Shown here: piece after piece, positions 22,042-29,487 of the stretch
Layout of the letters: each line of letters begins with the position of its first letter
Position numbering within the stretch: the first letter of the stretch is position 1
Assembly (NCBI GenBank): GCA_903960515.1
Contig: CAJCBL010000055.1
Coordinates: 1 to 32,287 of the forward strand
DNA from: an uncultured Verrucomicrobiota bacterium
Lineage (GTDB): Bacteria; Verrucomicrobiota; Verrucomicrobiia; Opitutales; Opitutaceae
Direction: 5' to 3'
DNA: 32,287 nt
The notes under the pieces: generated by a model
Database searches by the model: none
What the model was told of the DNA's origin: nothing
Seen by the model: only the letters and a program-made list of their open reading frames with translations
Made by a program: the position numbers and the translations under genes

Positions 22042-24744
22042 TCAGGCATTGGCAATGATGGCGGCGACGACGTCGGCGTGCCCCCGCAGCGCCTTCTGGC
22101 GTTCGTCGAAGTGCGTGCCCGAACTCGACGCGCAGTAGAGCATCTCCCGGGAGGCGATGTTGCGCATGGTCACGATGAGCGGCCTGCGCTCATCGGTGTG
22201 ATAGTAGGTGAACTGTGAATATTTCTGGCCGACCAGTTTCTCCGGCTCGGGATGGCTCATCACGGCGTCCTTCACCGCTTCGGGCAGCGGGAAGTCGTGG
22301 CTGAGATCATCGATGTCGGAGCGGTCGCTTTGCCGCAGGAGAAAAAGGACGCGGCTGTTGCCCAGCACCGCCCCGCGGATGTCCGACACTTTGAACTGCT
22401 CGTAGTTTTGGACCGTCGCGACGTTCCAGACGTTGTACTTGCGTAGTTGCTGGTAGGACTCGCGCAGCACCTTCTTGCCGGACGGCACGAGCGAAAAGCG
22501 CGCGACCTCCTCAAAGATGTTCCGTTTCCGTAGTGCCCTCGGCAGCCGCATCATGTGCGAGCGGGTATAGTTCGCGATGAGGAAGGCGGCGGCGGCCTTC
22601 AGCTCCTCCGCGGACTCCGGAATGTAACCAAGTTCGAAGTGCGCGATCTTGCCGGTGAGGTTCACGTTCGAGACGCCGTCAAACAGCTCGCCGTAGCTGC
22701 CGCCCGCCGCCCACGGCTCAAGAAGAGTGGCCAGGTAGCGCATTTCCTCGGCGTGCGCCCCGGAAGCCTCCGCCGCGAGCAACTCCTGTAGGTGGCCGTG
22801 CTGGGGCTGCTCGGCTGGCGTGAGGCGCGAGAAGATCAGATCGCGCACCTGCTGGGCGCCGGCAGTGGATTTGGAGAAGCGGACGACCTCGCCCTCGCCG
22901 GGACGCGCAAGCAGGCCTGCGGCTTCTTCGGCGTGCGCCTGTTCGAACTCGCCGAACTCGAGGAAGGCGTCGAGTTCCGTCGCTTGCGGGCCCATACGCT
23001 CTCGCCGGTACGCATCCAGGGCGCAGGCCCGGCGCGACAGCACTGCGCTCTCGTCGGGATGCTGGTTGAGGTACCACCGCCCGAAGTCTTCGTAGAGCCG
23101 GCCGATGGCGTTGGCCAGCAGCGCCTGCCGCAGCTTGTTGCGATCCTCGTCCTTGGACTGCCCGACCATGAGCAGGGGTAACGCTGCCGCCGCGCTTAGA
23201 TGCAGGCCGGAGAGCGGCAGGCCATGCGTATCGAGGTAGTTCATCGTCAATTTGCCGTTGGCCTGCACGAGAATCGGCTCGGTCGTCGGATCGACCGTGC
23301 GGGCGTAGGTCGTGTACGACTCGCCCTCCTCGACGATCATCGTGTAATGATAAAACGGTTCCGTCTGGGTGAGCAGGTCGATCAGGTTGACGCTCTTGCC
23401 CGAACCGGTCGTGCCGATCACGACTGCGTTTTGCGGCGTCTGACTGCTGCCTTCGCCAACGAAAGTCCGGCCGCCCACCAGATTGCCGTTGGGTCCTTCG
23501 TAGAGGAACTCCGCCGCGTCGAGATAGCCGACGGGCGTTGAAGAGAAGGGAAGCAGGTCGGCGACGAGCACGTCGTCGTAGTCATGCCAGAGCGAATCGT
23601 AGGGGCTAAACGACCAGCCCGGCCACGTGCTGTAGAAGAAGTTTCGCGCCGAGGGCTCCAGCGCCGGCTCGTAGGCCTGTGCGCGCTCCATGCTCGCCAC
23701 CGCGGCTTTCAGCGCGGTCAACTTCGCGCGCAATTCATCTCGGCTGCGGTCCCAGGCCCGAATGATGTATTGGAGACGGTACGGCGAGCTGTCGCCGTTG
23801 GAGTAGCGCGCGATCTTGGCGGCCTTCACGCGCATGGCGGCCAGGAGCTTCACCTTCTTGAGGCTCTCGTAGTCGCCCTCGACGCGGTTGAGCTCCTTTT
23901 GCTCCCGCTCGATCAAGCGCTCCACGTCCATCGCTTCGACGTTCACCGTGATCGCATAGTCGCGGAAGCCGAGCTTGGTCAGCACATACGCCATGCTCGG
24001 CCGTGTCCGCTTCGGGAGTGCTTTGAGAACGAGCATCCCGTGGAAATAGCCGTCGAGGTGAAAACCGGTGTCGGGCTTCTCCAGCGGCCGGCCTTCGCCG
24101 AGCCAGCAGTTTTCCTGCAACGACTTCTCCGGATCGAAGAATTCCAGCGGATCGGGGACCCGCTGTTCAGGGAGCGATGGATTCAGGAACTCCAAGTAAT
24201 GAAGAAAATGGTCCGCGTCGGTCATCGCTCTCACCTGCCCGCCGCTGCCGGCGAAGAGCGCCTGGAGGAACTGGCCGGTCTGCTTGAACTGCTCCGCGTA
24301 GGCCCCCAGCAACGCCTCCTTGGTCCAGCGACCGGGCTTCTGGCCGACGAGCTCCGCATCCACCGGCACGGTGAAGTACAGGCGAAGCCGCTCGCGGCGC
24401 AGCGCCCCTTCTGCCATGAGGCGCGAATACCGCACGAAGCGCTCATTGCGTTGGCGCGTGCTCCACGCGTTCGTCGAAAAGCGAGCCGTGTCGTCTCGGT
24501 AACGGTTGAGCGCCTGCCGGTAGTCGGAGTCCGTCGTCCACTGCACCTGCATCCGCCACTGGGGCTTGAGGACGGAGAGCAACGCGACCAGGTCCGATTC
24601 AAAGGCGTTGTGATGGACTGGATCGGCGTGCTCCAGATCCGGCGCGATCACCTCAAAACCACGGGCGATGTAGCCGCCGCGATGCAGGCCCTCGAAGACG
24701 ATCATGTCCTCACCAAGAAATCCATCGACGGGTTCAACACGCAT
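22042..24744 (-). CDS. virB4: VirB4/TraC-type secretion ATPase
   Basis: The 900-residue protein is the energising ATPase of the mating apparatus, acting at the inner membrane. The N-terminal half is the VirB4/TraC region (DYRQALNRYRD, RLYFTVPVDAEL, then KRTRPSMAYVLTKLGFRDYA). The ATPase core follows, with Walker A VVIGTTGSGKSV (about 443-454) and EEGESYTTYARTVDP. A Walker B-like KRNIFEEVARFS lies near 740, and VATVQNYEQF and SRVLFLLRQ motifs come after it, as in VirB4 motor domains. In Walker B the usual Asp-Glu pair is Glu-Glu. GGAGGG lies 11 bp before the ATG. Length exceeds VirB4 of Agrobacterium (about 790) and is closer to TraC (about 875). Confidence 0.92.
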   Translation of the reverse strand: MRVEPVDGFLGEDMIVFEGLHRGGYIARGFEVIAPDLEHADPVHHNAFESDLVALLSVLKPQWRMQVQWTTDSDYRQALNRYRDDTARFSTNAWSTRQRNERFVRYSRLMAEGALRRERLRLYFTVPVDAELVGQKPGRWTKEALLGAYAEQFKQTGQFLQALFAGSGGQVRAMTDADHFLHYLEFLNPSLPEQRVPDPLEFFDPEKSLQENCWLGEGRPLEKPDTGFHLDGYFHGMLVLKALPKRTRPSMAYVLTKLGFRDYAITVNVEAMDVERLIEREQKELNRVEGDYESLKKVKLLAAMRVKAAKIARYSNGDSSPYRLQYIIRAWDRSRDELRAKLTALKAAVASMERAQAYEPALEPSARNFFYSTWPGWSFSPYDSLWHDYDDVLVADLLPFSSTPVGYLDAAEFLYEGPNGNLVGGRTFVGEGSSQTPQNAVVIGTTGSGKSVNLIDLLTQTEPFYHYTMIVEEGESYTTYARTVDPTTEPILVQANGKLTMNYLDTHGLPLSGLHLSAAAALPLLMVGQSKDEDRNKLRQALLANAIGRLYEDFGRWYLNQHPDESAVLSRRACALDAYRRERMGPQATELDAFLEFGEFEQAHAEEAAGLLARPGEGEVVRFSKSTAGAQQVRDLIFSRLTPAEQPQHGHLQELLAAEASGAHAEEMRYLATLLEPWAAGGSYGELFDGVSNVNLTGKIAHFELGYIPESAEELKAAAAFLIANYTRSHMMRLPRALRKRNIFEEVARFSLVPSGKKVLRESYQQLRKYNVWNVATVQNYEQFKVSDIRGAVLGNSRVLFLLRQSDRSDIDDLSHDFPLPEAVKDAVMSHPEPEKLVGQKYSQFTYYHTDERRPLIVTMRNIASREMLYCASSSGTHFDERQKALRGHADVVAAIIANA

Positions 24745-24747
24745 GGT

Positions 24748-25389
24748 TCATCCCTCCCCGCGCTCTGCGAGCGCGTCATCCAGCATTTCCTCGGCGGCTA
24801 CCAGTTGCTCCTGGAGTCGGTCGTATTCCCGCCGCGTGACCATTGGCTCCGTCTGCTCCGCGCGCGCCGCGTCGGGCGTCGCCCGCTTCGCGTCGGGCAG
24901 CGGAGCCGCTGCACTGACCGGCGCCGCAACGGCCTGCGGGCTCATCGCTTCGGCGCGAGCCGGGCCGGCGGCCGCGGCGGGCCGGGATTCCCGCCGCCGC
25001 GCCACTGTGCCTTCAGCGAGGGCTGCGGGGGTGGCGGCGGCGAAATCCCCGAATGGATTCGCCGGCCGCCGACTCCGAGGCCCGAACACAAACGCTAGCA
25101 CCCCGGCCTCCACCAACGCGGCTTCGAAGAAGTCGGTGTCGTAGTGGGCGGGCCGGTTGTTCTTCAGCGTGAACACGTACGCAACCGACAGGATGCCGAG
25201 ACTGATGCCCACGAACAGGCACAACAGCAACGACACGCCAAGCATGCCCCACAGCAGGACCACCATCAGGATCGTCGCCCCGCCCGAGCCGAGCAGATAC
25301 CAACCCGAGTTGCCGGTCATCCCGAGGAATTCCCCGGACGACTCCGCGCCCTGGTTGGCATCGTGCTCGTTGAGGTGGGTCGGGCTCAT
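24748..25389 (-). CDS. VirB3-position membrane protein with long soluble tail
   Basis: The 213-residue protein has a short polar start, then two adjacent membrane helices (ATILMVVLLWGMLGVSLLLC and LFVGISLGILSVAYVFTL, about 38-75). A basic loop KNNRPAHYDTDFFEA comes next, then an Ala/Pro/Arg-rich tail ending in a helix (YDRLQEQLVAAEEMLDD, about 190-206). VirB3 is a small protein with one or two membrane helices near the start, encoded between VirB2 and VirB4 as here. The tail is longer than in usual VirB3 (about 110 residues). The assignment is by position and topology. It ends 3 bp before the VirB4 start. Confidence 0.6.
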   Translation of the reverse strand: MSPTHLNEHDANQGAESSGEFLGMTGNSGWYLLGSGGATILMVVLLWGMLGVSLLLCLFVGISLGILSVAYVFTLKNNRPAHYDTDFFEAALVEAGVLAFVFGPRSRRPANPFGDFAAATPAALAEGTVARRRESRPAAAAGPARAEAMSPQAVAAPVSAAAPLPDAKRATPDAARAEQTEPMVTRREYDRLQEQLVAAEEMLDDALAERGEG

Positions 25390-25425
25390 GGCGAAAACGC
25401 ACCCGGAATGGTTGGGCCACTGTGT

Positions 25426-25830
25426 TCAGAACGTGCCAACGTTGGAGGCTTCCAGGCCCATGCTGGTCCACATCGTGCGGACGATGGCAAAGGCCAGTCC
25501 GCAGACCATGGCGCCGACGAAGGCCCACTTGGCGATGGATTGGCGGCCCATCATCATCGCGATGCCGGCGGCGACGATGCCGACCGCCGCGAAAGTGCCG
25601 CACAAATACATGATGATCGCGTTGCCGGCCTCGGTCGCTGCCCGCAGATCGACGGCCTGTTGGGCAAGGGCGAGCGGGGGAAGAACCAGTAGGCCGACAA
25701 AGAAGAGCGCCATTTTGTGCCGTCTTTCTTCCGCGGTGGTTGTCGGGAGGTGAAGGCGTAGCGCCCGAGCCAGGAACGTCACACCGAGAACGAACGCCAC
25801 GTAGGGTGCGATCAGAATCAGGGTTGTCAT
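25426..25830 (-). CDS. VirB2/TrbC-like pilin protein
   Basis: From the ATG at 25830 the product has 134 residues. A first hydrophobic helix (ILIAPYVAFVLGVTFLARAL, about 5-24) is followed by a second that looks like a signal peptide (MALFFVGLLVLPPLALAQ, about 40-57). Two further helices complete the VirB2/TrbC pilin pattern: IIMYLCGTFAAVGIVAAGIA (about 73-92) and WAFVGAMVCGLAFAIVRTMW (about 102-121). GGGAG lies 6 bp before this ATG. The mature pilin may start after ALAQ. An alternative start at 25713 would give a classical 95-residue pre-pilin, leaving the first helix as a separate leader. It opens the VirB3-VirB4 block. Confidence 0.75.
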   Translation of the reverse strand: MTTLILIAPYVAFVLGVTFLARALRLHLPTTTAEERRHKMALFFVGLLVLPPLALAQQAVDLRAATEAGNAIIMYLCGTFAAVGIVAAGIAMMMGRQSIAKWAFVGAMVCGLAFAIVRTMWTSMGLEASNVGTF

Positions 25831-25965
25831 GAGAACTCCCATTTTTGGGTCGGCTTTCCGGGGGAGCCGTTTCCCCGCGCCACCGTTTCCATCGTTCTCG
25901 CTGCGACGGCCGGTCGCGCTGGGGCAGCAAGATGGGCGGGCGCTTCCGGACGGCAAGGACGGGCA

Positions 25966-25985
25966 CCTACCGAAAATTCGGTAGG
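25966..25985. promoter_or_regulatory. Palindrome before the pilin/VirB operon (candidate operator)
   Basis: CCTACCGAA and TTCGGTAGG flank a 2-base AA centre. It lies about 136 bp upstream of the pilin start, in the 229-bp gap after the small gene that follows the relaxase. The same sequence recurs in the relaxase/coupling-protein gap (29231, 29410) and, degenerate, at 13046. Confidence 0.65.
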
Positions 25986-26059
25986 CGGAATTGCACACGA
26001 CTGGTCCCAAACTTGCAGGCACGGCGTGCGCCCAAACCGGATCTGTCGCACCCCGTCGA

Positions 26060-26446
26060 TTACTCCCCCAGGTCGATCTCCAGCTGGCCGTGGCGTCGCC
26101 GCACCGGCGCGACCTCCGGCTTCGAAAACCGGATCCTGGTAACGAAGGTATCCGGCAGGTGCTCGGCGATCCCCTCCAGTTCGGGTCGGGCGCGCACCCG
26201 CAACAGCGTCTGCCCCTCGATGGCCGCGAAGAGCGGGTCTAGGTTGTGTCCGTGGATTTCCACCTGCCAGGCGCCAATCACCACAAGGATGACCTCAGGA
26301 TTGGCGTATTCCCAGCGCGCCTCGACAAAGTCCCCCCACGGAAGGTTGCGGCGCAGGACCTGGCCATCGTCGAAGGTCACGTGGCTCAGGCCGGCACCCA
26401 CGTCGAAGTGCATCACGGGCCTGCGCAGTGTCCGTTGTTCCGTCAT
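26060..26446 (-). CDS. Unknown small protein coupled to the relaxase gene
   Basis: The 128-residue protein is soluble and beta-rich: HFDVGAGLSHVTFDDGQVL (about 13-31), NPEVILVVIGAWQVEIHGHN (about 49-68), then QTLLRVRARPELEG and a strand near TRIRFSK, ending in IDLGE. I recognise no domain. The start codon overlaps the relaxase stop (ATGA), so its translation depends on the relaxase message; the frame is open 21 codons further upstream, but the overlap supports this start. It is followed by a 229-bp gap with a palindrome, so it may be the last gene of the relaxase transcript. A relaxase accessory role is a positional guess. Confidence 0.65.
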   Translation of the reverse strand: MTEQRTLRRPVMHFDVGAGLSHVTFDDGQVLRRNLPWGDFVEARWEYANPEVILVVIGAWQVEIHGHNLDPLFAAIEGQTLLRVRARPELEGIAEHLPDTFVTRIRFSKPEVAPVRRRHGQLEIDLGE

Positions 26447-29184
26447 GCGGCGTGCCTCTCCGAATACCCATGGCGGATGCGTTGCAGTTGCGCGACGGTC
26501 TGCCGCCACGCGGCCTGCACCCGGGCGCGCAGCCGGCGCTCGGCGCGTTCTATGAGTACTTCGCGCTCAGCGATGCGCTGCCGTGCCATGAATTCGCTGG
26601 CGAGCTCGCGCCCCGGGTCCGGCAGCGCCAGCCGCACCATGATGTCGGCTTTGCGGGAGACGTAGATCGCATGGGCCCCGCAGTAGCGCGTATTGGCCAC
26701 GTAGAACTGCCGGCGGGTGAGCGCGCGTGCCGCGACAGCACCCAGCACGAGGATCGACTCCTCCGCGGTGCTGCCCTGCGCCCGATAGGCGGTGAGCGCG
26801 TGGCCGTAGGTCCAGGCGGCGAAGTCGGAGGGAAGTTCGCGACCGTCGGTGAATACGATCCGGTTGCCGACCGGGTCGACACGGGCGACGTCACGGAAAT
26901 CTCCGTTCGCAAAACCGGCCGCGTCGTTCCGGCCCAGGATGAGCAAGCGATCGCCCGTCGCCACTGGGAGGCTTTGCGCCCGGCCGACATCAAAGGTCGC
27001 GTGCTGCTGGCGCGTGATCTTCGCCTTCTGTCCATTGGACCCGAGCACACGTAGTCCGTCCGGTAGGATCTCAAGCACCTCGGCCGCCGTGCCGCGTTTG
27101 AACGAGCGCGAGTCCCGCGCGAAGAGCAACCGGTCGCCGACCCGGTACTGGTCCCAGTGCAGCTTCTGCTCTTCGGTCCAAGTGAGCGGTTGCACCGCCT
27201 CGCGCTGGACCTCCTCCTCGCCGAGGAGGCCGGCGGCGCGCAAGGACGGGCGCACATGGGCGTTGAACCGTTCGATTTCCTCCCAGAAGGGGATCACGGC
27301 GAGCGTCTCGATGCCCCTGACTCGGTTCTCCGTGTAGTGCTCGGCGGCGTGGGCGAAGAGACTGTCGTCATCCCCGTCCTCATGGATCATCCCGCGCCAG
27401 TCTGCGAAAGCGAAGGCGCGCAGGACCTCGTCGGCGGCGAGCAAGCGACTGAACTCGCGGTCGTCTTTGTTGCGCTGTCGCAGGACCTCCGCCAAGCGCA
27501 CGACCGGCGTATAGGAACTTCGGATTACGTTTCGCAACGCATCGCCACGCTGCACGCTGTAATGCTGCTTGGTGTCACCGACCAGCAGCACGCGGGCGCC
27601 GACGTCATGGGCGACTTGCGTGAGGCGATCCAATTGCTGCGTGGACAACAGGCCGGCCTCGTCGACCAGGACGACACGGTCGGCCGCCTGCTCCTGCATC
27701 GCCTCGCTCACCAGGAAACGCTGCACCGTATCGGCGTCGGCAAAACCACTCTCCGCCAAGGCATCGCGGGCCCGGGTCGTCGGCGCGAGTGGCACGAAGG
27801 GATGTCCGCCGTGGGCCCGGTGCGCGCCTTCGATGGCGCGGAGCACGGTCGTCTTGCCCGTGCCGGCGTCGCCTACCAGCAGGCTCAGAAAATCCGTGCT
27901 CTCCAGCAGGGCCGCTGCGGCGATGCGCTGACCGGGGGTGAGCGTCTCCGGCAAATCCTCGGCCTTGCCGAGACGAAGATGCTGGCCCCGCCCAGTGCGC
28001 ATGCGCTCCAAGGTCGCGTGTTCCTCGACACGGATTTGGCTCAGGGTCATTTCGCCGTGCTTCCGGATGACATCGGGATGCGCTTCGAGGGCCTCGCGCA
28101 GTTCGCGCCAGCGATAGAAGTCGGGATGGAATTCCAGCGCGGAGCTGAGCACCTCGCCTTCGCGCACCACGCTGCGGCGTTCGAATACATGGCGCATCGC
28201 CGCCTCAAGGATGAGCTGCGTCTGGCCGTGCGACAATTGCTGCCGCGGCGCCTCCCCTCGCGCGGCGCGGACGAGTTCGGCGAGTCGAAGAGCTTCGTCG
28301 GGGCTCAGCTCCGAGCGCTGCCGGGCGCGCACATCCGGTGTGCTGATTTCCGTAAGCTTGTTCTGGCGCGATTCGCGCGTGAGGACTTCGACCTCGCGCT
28401 TGGTCGCTTTGCGTCCGTGCGCTTCGGCGAATTCTGCCGCCAGTTGCTGGATATGCCGGGCGCGTTTAGAAAAACGCTCGCGCAGATGCTCGACGCCACG
28501 AACCGAGAAACCCGTGGAAGTCATCTCGTACGGCTCGTACCCGAGCGCGTGCAGCCGACCGGCGAGCTCGCGGTAGAGAACCTGCCGCAGATACGGCGAG
28601 GCGCGCATCATCTCGTTTTGCTTCAGGGCCAGCCACTCCTCGCGTTCGTCGCTCCAGGTGGCGTTGGCCAACACGGCATGCGCGTGCAACTGCGGGTCGA
28701 GATCTCGGCTGGTGTCGTGAAAGAACAACGCGCCGACGAAGTTTCCCGTCAGGCGGTACTCCTCGCTTGCGGCGGCTTCGCCGCGACGTTCGCGCACGGC
28801 GGCATAACGTTCCATCTCCGTGAGCGCGATCTTCACGGACTCCGCAAAGGCGTCGCGAATGCGGCTGTCGCCGCCGACGGCTGCGAGGACGCTGACGTCT
28901 TTAGGTGCTGAAAACTGAATGTCGAAGAAGACGATCCGATTGGCGGTATCGCGCGCTGTCAGCGGCTCTCCGGTGAGCGGATGCCGATTCTGACGCAGCA
29001 GCTCGAAGGGCTTCTCCGTCACCGGGCCGGTGAGGCCGAGGGCTTCCGCGCCCTGGCCGATCCACTCGCCGATCACGGCCTTCTCGCCCTCCGCCCAATA
29101 ATCGTTCTTTCGCAGATGCTGCGAAAGGTAGGTGCGGCCGTTGCGAATCATGCCCACTGTGATCACGCCCCAAACGGAATCCAA
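26443..29184 (-). CDS. MobF-family conjugative relaxase-helicase (TrwC/TraI-like)
   Basis: The protein (up to 913 residues) nicks the element at oriT, stays bound to the strand and unwinds it for transfer. The relaxase domain has catalytic Tyr candidates (GRTYLSQHLRKNDYW, Y19 and Y29) and the three-His metal site HDTSRDLDPQLHAH (H156, H167, H169). The helicase domain has Walker A VGDAGTGKTTV (about 437-447), DEAGLLS (Walker B), VLLVGDTKQH and the late motif ALTAYRAQGST. Three starts are possible: TTG at 29184, GTG at 29166 and ATG at 29151. The GTG or ATG fits the usual short lead before the Tyr better. It is shorter than F TraI and close in size to R388 TrwC (about 966). Confidence 0.93.
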   Translation of the reverse strand: MDSVWGVITVGMIRNGRTYLSQHLRKNDYWAEGEKAVIGEWIGQGAEALGLTGPVTEKPFELLRQNRHPLTGEPLTARDTANRIVFFDIQFSAPKDVSVLAAVGGDSRIRDAFAESVKIALTEMERYAAVRERRGEAAASEEYRLTGNFVGALFFHDTSRDLDPQLHAHAVLANATWSDEREEWLALKQNEMMRASPYLRQVLYRELAGRLHALGYEPYEMTSTGFSVRGVEHLRERFSKRARHIQQLAAEFAEAHGRKATKREVEVLTRESRQNKLTEISTPDVRARQRSELSPDEALRLAELVRAARGEAPRQQLSHGQTQLILEAAMRHVFERRSVVREGEVLSSALEFHPDFYRWRELREALEAHPDVIRKHGEMTLSQIRVEEHATLERMRTGRGQHLRLGKAEDLPETLTPGQRIAAAALLESTDFLSLLVGDAGTGKTTVLRAIEGAHRAHGGHPFVPLAPTTRARDALAESGFADADTVQRFLVSEAMQEQAADRVVLVDEAGLLSTQQLDRLTQVAHDVGARVLLVGDTKQHYSVQRGDALRNVIRSSYTPVVRLAEVLRQRNKDDREFSRLLAADEVLRAFAFADWRGMIHEDGDDDSLFAHAAEHYTENRVRGIETLAVIPFWEEIERFNAHVRPSLRAAGLLGEEEVQREAVQPLTWTEEQKLHWDQYRVGDRLLFARDSRSFKRGTAAEVLEILPDGLRVLGSNGQKAKITRQQHATFDVGRAQSLPVATGDRLLILGRNDAAGFANGDFRDVARVDPVGNRIVFTDGRELPSDFAAWTYGHALTAYRAQGSTAEESILVLGAVAARALTRRQFYVANTRYCGAHAIYVSRKADIMVRLALPDPGRELASEFMARQRIAEREVLIERAERRLRARVQAAWRQTVAQLQRIRHGYSERHAA

Positions 29185-29230
29185 ACGCCGGCGGGTTCAA
29201 CTGATCGGGCCTCCCGAAAACAGGGTAGGG

Positions 29231-29254
29231 CGCCTACCGCGAATTCGGTAGGCG
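29231..29254. promoter_or_regulatory. Palindrome before the relaxase gene (candidate operator)
   Basis: CGCCTACCG and CGGTAGGCG flank CGAATT. The centre differs from the other copies by CG in place of AA. It lies about 50-60 bp upstream of the relaxase TTG start. Confidence 0.65.
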
Positions 29255-29409
29255 GCTACGGTTGCGGGGAACGGTGGTTCGGCACCGGAAGCTTCGACCG
29301 AGCCCCTGGTCGATCCGTGTCCGCCGTCCTGTGGGGAAACAGACGCAAGGCCCTAAGAAGATTCTTCGGGGCGAATGTCGGAAGAAATCGGACACGTGCC
29401 AGAGTCCGC

Positions 29410-29433
29410 CGCCTACCGAATTTTCGGTAGGCG
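29410..29433. promoter_or_regulatory. Palindrome before the coupling-protein gene (candidate operator)
   Basis: CGCCTACCGAA is perfectly inverted around a TT centre, giving 11-bp arms, the most complete copy of the family. It lies about 55 bp upstream of the coupling-protein ATG. Confidence 0.7.
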
Positions 29434-29487
29434 CAGGTCCTCGCGGGACGGCGGAGATGCCGTTCACTACTGCACACCAAGAACGCG

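Larger units (their letters stand above)
29185..29487. other. Divergent intergenic region, candidate oriT and promoters
   Basis: The 303-bp gap separates the relaxase (leftward) and coupling-protein (rightward) genes and holds no gene. It contains two copies of the transfer palindrome, a TCGACC / GGTCGA hairpin (29294-29313) and a separated inverted repeat CGTGTCCG (29316-29323) / CGGACACG (29389-29396). In related systems oriT often lies beside the relaxase gene and contains inverted repeats near the nick site, so this is the best oriT candidate in the window. No nic site could be identified by eye. Confidence 0.45.

Noticed and set aside
23584-25098. 504-codon rightward frame antisense to the VirB4 gene
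   Set aside because: Shadow frame: the opposite strand encodes a full VirB4 with Walker motifs.
27157-28911. 584-codon rightward frame antisense to the relaxase gene
   Set aside because: Shadow of the MobF relaxase; no domain of its own.
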